A stretch of DNA of 64,000 nucleotides from Lactarius indigo. Taxonomy: Eukaryota; Basidiomycota; Agaricomycetes; Russulales; Russulaceae. Under the pieces are notes generated by a model that had not been told where the DNA came from, searched no databases, and saw only the letters and a list, made by a program, of their open reading frames with translations. Where the stretch lies: the NCBI GenBank assembly GCA_025766275.1, contig JAFKAC010000011.1, positions 1,116,001-1,180,000 of the forward strand. The letters run 5' to 3'. The translations under genes were made by a program, and so were the position numbers. Below, piece by piece: positions 58,413 through 64,000 of this stretch (position 1 is its first letter; every line of letters starts with the position of its first letter).

Positions 58413-60715
58413 ATGGGTATTTACGGATTTCGAAGACACCGTGACACTGGAGAAAGCAAAACTTCTGCGTCCTCCTCCAATGCGTTCAGTTCCAAAAATC
58501 GGCCCGTTACCTCGCATGGACTGGTAGATGGGAGTTCTCTAGGACAGAAGACCGAAGACCCTCCCACCCTTCCTCATGGAATATCAAATGAGGATTTCCA
58601 AAGAAGTACACCTCCGTGCTTGAGTTATGTTAACACCTACAGCTCATCTTTATAGCAGGGAACGCTTCCTCGAATCGATTAAAAAAAAAAAAAGAAAAGA
58701 AGAAAAAGAAAAAGAACACTTCCCCGAGAGTCACAATAGAAATTCTCCCCTTGGATGTCCTGCTTCATATATTCAATTCTTATCGACTGGACCCTCTCAT
58801 GCATTCACAGCTCAGAGGACGCCCGTGGAAATGGCAAAATCTTGCCCACGTATGCAAAGCATGGCGTTCCGTCCTATTGGAATCGTCTCACTATCTGGAT
58901 CTACGACTTTTCTTCACCTATGGGATGCCAGTGAGAGAACTTCTGAGCTTCTGGCCGGTCTTTCCTATCGTCATGCAATATGTGCGAACACCAGTATCAA
59001 GGCCTCTAACCCCTGGTGATGAAGATAATATCGTGGCCTTGCTCGAACTTCCGACTCGCCTACGCGTGGTCCAGTTGACTGTGACGAATCCGCTATCGGA
59101 ACAAGTAACCACATTGATGCAGCAGTCGTTTTCAGTATTAGAGTATCTTCACCTTTCCGCGCTGCCTGGACTTGTCCTACCTAGAGAATTCGGTGGAGAC
59201 ATGCCCCGCTTACATACTCTCCGTATGGATGGGATTGCCCTTCCGGCGCTTCCGCGATTCCTGTTGTCGGCCCACGATCTAGTTTCTCTTCAGCTTGACA
59301 ACCTACCTAATGTCGGGTACACGCCGGAAGCTCTCGTCATTTGCCTACCCGCAATGACCCAGCTCAAAACGCTCGGCATCCGTTTTTCTCCCCCAACTTC
59401 CCTGCCTGTTCTAATAAGCACAGATCGGTCTCTCTCAAGTTCTTCTGTCCTTCCCGTTCTCAATTTCATAGAATTCCACGGTACCAGCGAGTACTTGGAG
59501 TCCCTGTTCTCCGGGATCAGCGCCCCCCTTCTCAAGAATTTCCAGATTAACTTCTTCAATCAACTCATCTTCGATACTCCTCAACTCATCCAGTTCATTC
59601 TCCGCACAGAAATGCAACGATCGCATACTCATGCGATTATTCATTGTTCTGCGGCTGACATTTCGATCGACCTTACTCAACTGGGAGTACCACATCATCG
59701 ACTGTCGTTACAAATCTTGTGCAAGCAGTTGGATTGGCAGATTCCGTCTATGGCTGAAATATGCGACAGACTTTCCCCTGCTCTCGCTAATGTGGAACAG
59801 CTTGAGATCAGTGCATCTGCTTCTTTTCCGGATGGGCAAGATGACATGGACCTTATCCATTCAGACATTCTAGAACTTTTCCGTCCATTTCGTAATGTGA
59901 AGAAGCTCTGTGTAACCGAAGCGTCTTTGTCACTCGTTACTGGCGCTTTGGGACCAGTCACTGAGGAACTGGCTGTCGTAGCATTGCCTGAACTACGGGA
60001 GATTCAGACGGAAAATAATCCTCTCTTTGCCTCAGCACAGATCGCCCTTGCCCCGTTTATTGCCGCACGTCAGCGCTCCACCCGCCCGGTGGTCTTCGAC
60101 GTGCGCACCATCTCCTATCCAGTATACTCGGTGTCCTCTTCCCCTTCATCACCGGGCCTGTCGACACCCCCCTCATCACCGGGCCTGTCGTCACCCCCAC
60201 CATCGCCCATTCCCCGACCGCATGCCCTCCCGTACATCCCCCCGGCACCACTCACCCCCCGCGTTTACTTGCAACCCGTGCTCACCGCGCCAAACTTGCA
60301 ATACGACATGCGTTACCCCCCCAACCAGTCCAACCTACGCCTGACGCCAGCCGTTCTCGCGCAGCCCGCGTCCAGCCCGCCCTGGCCATCCCTGCACATT
60401 CGCGTCTCTGGTCTCCCCTGGCATTGCACTGTTCGGCCAGACCCCAAGCTGTCGCCTGGAAACGCGTTTGTCACCGTCCAAGATGTTCTCGTCTGCCTCT
60501 ATTTCCATCTCCGCATGGTGGCCAAGGCCGATGAGTACTATGGCATGGGAAGGGTTAGGAGGGCGCTAATTGCCCGGGCGTTCGAGCGGCGCGTCGGGAA
60601 TGACCCGGCTCAGCGAGGGAAGGGGCTCCGACGTATCGACTTTTTGAGCGGCCAAATTATTGCTCAGGGCCTCGTACATGATCAGGGCGACGTCTGGGGC
60701 GTCGTCGTCCGTTGA
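58413..60715 (+). CDS. F-box/LRR-like protein fused to a C-terminal DUF6699 domain
   Basis: Two exons, 58413-58605 and 58656-60715, give 750 residues; the 50 bp intron (GTACAC..TTATAG) is phase-matched and supplies the only in-frame ATG. A Lys-rich stretch (about 73-84, from an A-rich tract at 58681-58715) precedes the F-box (about 90-140): TIEILPLDVLLHIFNSYRLD, WKWQNLAHVCKAWRSVLLES. Residues 140-520 show leucine-rich, F-box/LRR style segments (LRVVQLTVTN, LEYLHLSALPGL, LKTLGIRFSP, NVEQLEISAS). From about residue 530 a Ser/Pro-rich linker and a DUF6699 domain follow, ending GDVWGVVVR, nearly the same as the 44680 protein. F-box proteins usually select substrates for SCF ubiquitin ligases; DUF6699 has no known role. 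The fusion is open and in frame. Confidence 0.8.
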
Positions 60716-61255
60716 GTCCCCTCATTGTCACACCACTACCGCCATCGCTAATATCCTGAAACGGAGAAAGAAGTTTGTTCCAACGACCCGTGCCGCGACG
60801 ACGCCGCTGAGTGAAGTTTTACACATCCACCTGCATCATTCTCCAACACCCCTCCATCATGGTCCCCCACTCATCTATTTCCTCCCCTCGCGTATTTACT
60901 TCCTTTCTGTACCTTATCCCATGCCTCTCATTCGCCCACACCTTCCTTTCTCAGCGCGATCACAGATACCGTGCTCCCCATACCTTTTTCCCTACTTCCC
61001 TTTTCTATTTGTAACGCCATTCGTCTATCTGTCCCTTTCGCTACGCTCTTCTCACTCGCTGTTGTCTCGCTATCCTGGTGCATGACTTACGGATAGGATT
61101 GCGGTTCCCTTTCAAGAATCGTAGTCGTTTCACGTGTCCCATTCTCCTGTTCATTCGCCCATGGTTTGAGAGACCGTCGCAGACAAATCCCACAAACATC
61201 ATTCGTAGGATTATATGTTCTCTTTTTTCATGTACGTTCTCTATGAAGTGGAAAG
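60085..61255 (+). repeat. Inserted copy of the 44.75-45.99 kb segment
   Basis: Starts within the F-box gene at GACGTGCGCACCATCTCC (against GACGTGCGCTCCTTCTCC) and ends just before the CHAT frame at about 61255. It covers the DUF6699 coding part, its stop and about 540 bp of 3' flank. Coding similarity is higher than flank similarity. No terminal inverted repeats, target duplication or poly-A tail were seen at the ends. Confidence 0.8.
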
Positions 61256-62046
61256 ATCAGTCGCGAATCCAATCGAGGATTTGGTGGTATCCAACCTCAG
61301 TTTTCTGCTTTCTCCCCCTCCACGCGATGGAGCCAGTTCTGCCAATTTATGGTCCTAGGCGGTATTTCTCCGACATGTATATTTGCTCGTACATGCCGAC
61401 ACTTGGCGCCCTCATACAGTCCCGGGGATTCCCCTCTCCGGAACCAGATCCTCAGGACTCGCTCCTTCTTGTGGCAAAACCTGACGAACATATCCCGGAT
61501 ATGAGGGCGGAGATGGAAGTAATTCAGCGCCTACCAATTCCCGTGACCACCCTTTCATCTGCAGATGCAACACAAGCAGCCGTAGCTGAGAGCCTCCAGA
61601 GTCACACCCTCGTCCACTTCACATGTCAAGGCACCCAAGGAACAGAGGAGCCAGTCTCACTTGATGCGGCAAATAGATTGTATCGAATCACCTTGCGTGA
61701 TATTGCGAACTCGCGACTACCTCCCACCGAATTTGCCTTCCTTTCGGCTTGCCATATCGAGGAGCCGACAGACACGGGCAATCCTACCGAGGGCTTGAAG
61801 ATAGCTGCTGCTATGCAGCATCATGGGTTTGGGAGCGTTGTTGGAACAATGTGGGAGATGGCATATCCTGATGGAAAGCTCGTCTCCAAGTTGTTCTATC
61901 AGCGCTTGCTTGCTGGTGGCGGCGGGAGTCGCCATGCCTCTCTTGGTGAGAGATCAGCTCGGGAATTGCGGGATGCGGTACAGAAATTGAGGGGAGATGG
62001 TAGTGCTGTGGACCGATGGGTAAATTGGGTCCATTATGGTGCATGA
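61243..62046 (+). pseudogene. 5'-truncated CHAT-domain (caspase-like) gene without catalytic His
   Basis: From the first ATG the frame encodes 267 residues and corresponds to the C-terminal part of fungal TPR-CHAT proteins: RIWWYPTSVFCFLPLHAMEP, YICSYMPTLGALIQSRG, LLLVAKPDEHIPDMRAEMEV, LVHFTCQGTQ, ITLRDIANSRLPPTEFAFLS with SACHIEEPTDTGNPTEGL, FGSVVGTMWEMAYPDGKLVS and WVNWVHYGA at the end. The usual N-terminal TPR repeats are absent, replaced by the duplicated DUF6699 flank. The catalytic Cys block (LSAC) is intact, but the HFACHG block reads HFTCQG, so the active His is Gln. The frame is otherwise clean. It may be a recent pseudogene or a short non-catalytic protein. Confidence 0.75.
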
Positions 62047-64000
62047 AGTTAACGGCCGCTTGTGGTACTCCAAGAATACGCTTTTTTGAACTTGCACAGA
62101 ATTAGCTCCAAAGTTTACTTTTCCTTATTGACTACGATCCTCAAAGCATAAGGCTGCATCAAGTTTCGGTAGTTCTTTGTGTTCGGTGAATTACCAGTAT
62201 GGCCTGGTAGACGACCAACGTGCACCCCAGGGTCTTGATGCGACATTGCATATGGTGAATTTCGAGGTCCTCGTGTGACCGTCTACAGCTGTTTTCATAA
62301 CATATGGCGGGTCAGTTTTCGCGTAGCCTAGCGGTCATCCAAAACTCATGAGCGGGGCTCGTAGTTAAGTGGACAGGAGAATTGGGCTATCATACAGAAT
62401 TGGGGTTATAGAATAGTTATTTGTGTTGACATGCTCAGCAGCTTACTCCCTTCCGTTGTCGTCCCTTCCAATCCCTCAATAATGGTCCGGTACTCCAAGG
62501 AGTTGGCCTTATCAATGTCGCATTGGGGACTGTGTGACTCAGATAATCCATGAGCTCACTGGAATCAGTATACGGTCGTTCGAGAGATACCGCCAAGCAC
62601 CTGGCTGTCTGACGACCGTGGGATAGTTGACGAATCCACCTCACATGACGCGACGTTGCCCCAAGTGTTGCCCTGTCAACATGATCCTCCCTGTCTTGCT
62701 CCTCGTCCAACACGGTCCTCCCGTTCACCAATCCTTTAAGTTTTGTGTTGCATGCACGAACAGTGCTGAGCAGTTTCCAATCCCCCTCTAGCTCTTGTAA
62801 TATGTACTTTCAATATGTTTACTCCTTCCTTTCCCATTGAAATCAAATTTTTGTCAGCAGAGACTAAGTTGCCTTAAGTAAATTCTTTTTTAATTATTAT
62901 GATTTATTTTTGTGGGAAGAAAATTCGGCATGGTCACCGAGATGCCCATTCAGACTATGCCTGTAAGCGAAAAATGGTCGCGACTCGACAGATGTTTTGA
63001 AAACAGCTGTAAAAGCGACTCTGAGGACACTGCCAAACGTCCTTGACCCTATTTGAGGGTTTGGTATCCCAAGGTCCTTGCCCTCAGACGGGATTTACTC
63101 AAAGTTGGCCAAACGTTCAATTGACCTGGCAAAATAGCCCCCAAATAAGGCTGCCATGTGGTCAACTCAGTGTGGGTCGTGCGAACCCGGCTTTAGGGTC
63201 CGGGGTGAATTGGTAGGGGAGTCTTTGACGTGATCGTTCCTCTTTTTCGTGCTGCTATCTATTCACCTAATGCGCAAGCTCTCAGCTGGTTCAAGAACAC
63301 TTTTATTTCGCCCGCACGCCACGCACAGTAATTCCAAGAGATCTACGGTGGGACCCTATGTTTTCTGACTTTCATGAGCCTGCTCCAGGAAGGCCTCACC
63401 TACCCGTTGTGACTTCGGCGCCTTGGAAACGTAAACCCGTCATCCCCGATCTAGAGGCACAAGAGCTACTACACTTCGACAATGTTTACTCCCCTGTACC
63501 AGGCGCCAGCCCCTTCCCTCTCGGTGCTATACCGAACCTAAAACGGAGAGTTGGGCAGTGACCCTCGAAGATTGACACTAGAGCTTCGGGACGAGCCTTG
63601 GGGTGAGTAAAGGCCACGTTCCAAACGACTCTGTCAAATGTGCGGATTAGAACACGAGCGATAACAATTCGCTCAAAGACACGCAGTGAGATACTTTGCG
63701 AACAGGACTAAATTCATCTAGTACTAATATTGTAAGTACAAGTCGAACCTAGTACCAAGTGAGGAGGCAACATTTGTGAATACATTTTAAGGCTACAGTT
63801 CATTCTGTTAGCGAAAACAGTCGTGCCCATGAAATTTCGAGAAAAGTACAGTCACGAATAATACATGGTAACATGCACACATCATTGACTTGTTTGAGGT
63901 CGCAATCGCATAATCTGGAAAAAATATAGAATGCACAGGCAATCGGAATAAATCATACATTCTCCCAAGGCGCCGAAAAAAGTGGTGGAGTTGCACAAAG
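62047..64000. other. Region without a supported gene
   Basis: Contains the 3' flank of the CHAT frame, an AT-rich stretch at 62870-62920, a minus-strand ORF at 62731-62435 (start MVNGRTVLDEEQDREDHVDR) and a plus-strand ORF at 63358-63561 (MFSDFHEPAPGRPHLPVVTS). Neither was recognised or could be joined to another exon. Confidence 0.35.

Noticed and set aside
61078..61242. Upstream extension of the CHAT frame
   Set aside because: Lacks ATG and corresponds to duplicated 3' flank of the DUF6699 locus, not to CHAT or TPR sequence.
1..64000. CRISPR arrays, prokaryotic operons or phage genes
   Set aside because: No spaced direct repeats; genes are intron-rich and of fungal families.

Overview
The window is nuclear DNA of a basidiomycete fungus, most likely an Agaricomycete. 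Evidence: genes are split by many 43-118 bp introns with GT..AG ends, and several products belong to families expanded in mushroom-forming fungi (DUF6535, DUF6699, small G-domain proteins, short caspase-like proteins, CHAT proteins, F-box proteins). Housekeeping genes of eukaryotic type (arginyl-tRNA synthetase, VPS68/TMEM50, GT8 glycosyltransferase) sit at the right-hand side. All exon models below were built by hand from splice signals and reading-frame continuity, without transcripts.

Left part (1-16.3 kb): a DUF6535 membrane protein running off the left edge; three paralogous G-domain proteins with lipid-anchor N-termini, two of them forming a large inverted repeat (2500-5101 plus, 5588-7974 minus) and a more diverged third (10862-13366 minus); then a metacaspase-like gene with both catalytic residues (14425-16241 minus). 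All four reconstruct without a frameshift. The grouping of membrane-associated GTPases with a caspase-like protein recalls fungal signalling or cell-death families, but this is inference.

Middle (16.3-51.8 kb): gene-poor and decayed. It holds two complete DUF6699 genes on the minus strand (22.8-24.1 and 27.6-29.3 kb), one on the plus strand (44.7-45.4 kb), relics of a LINE reverse transcriptase, two diverged direct repeats about 8 kb apart, fragments of a caspase-like gene and an unidentified gene, and a heavily frameshifted carnitine acetyltransferase pseudogene that still ends in a peroxisomal AKL signal. Long stretches show no supportable gene.

Right part (51.8-64 kb): compact. A type II membrane GT8 enzyme (minus), an unrecognised 296-residue protein (plus) ending 34 bp before arginyl-tRNA synthetase (plus), a convergent VPS68/TMEM50 gene (minus), then an F-box protein whose C-terminus is a DUF6699 domain. 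That domain and about 0.5 kb of its 3' flank match the 44.7-46.0 kb locus, so a 1.15 kb segment was duplicated into this place. It abuts a 5'-truncated CHAT protease-like gene that has lost its catalytic histidine. This chimera and the inverted, exon-duplicated GTPase pair are the most notable structures in the window.
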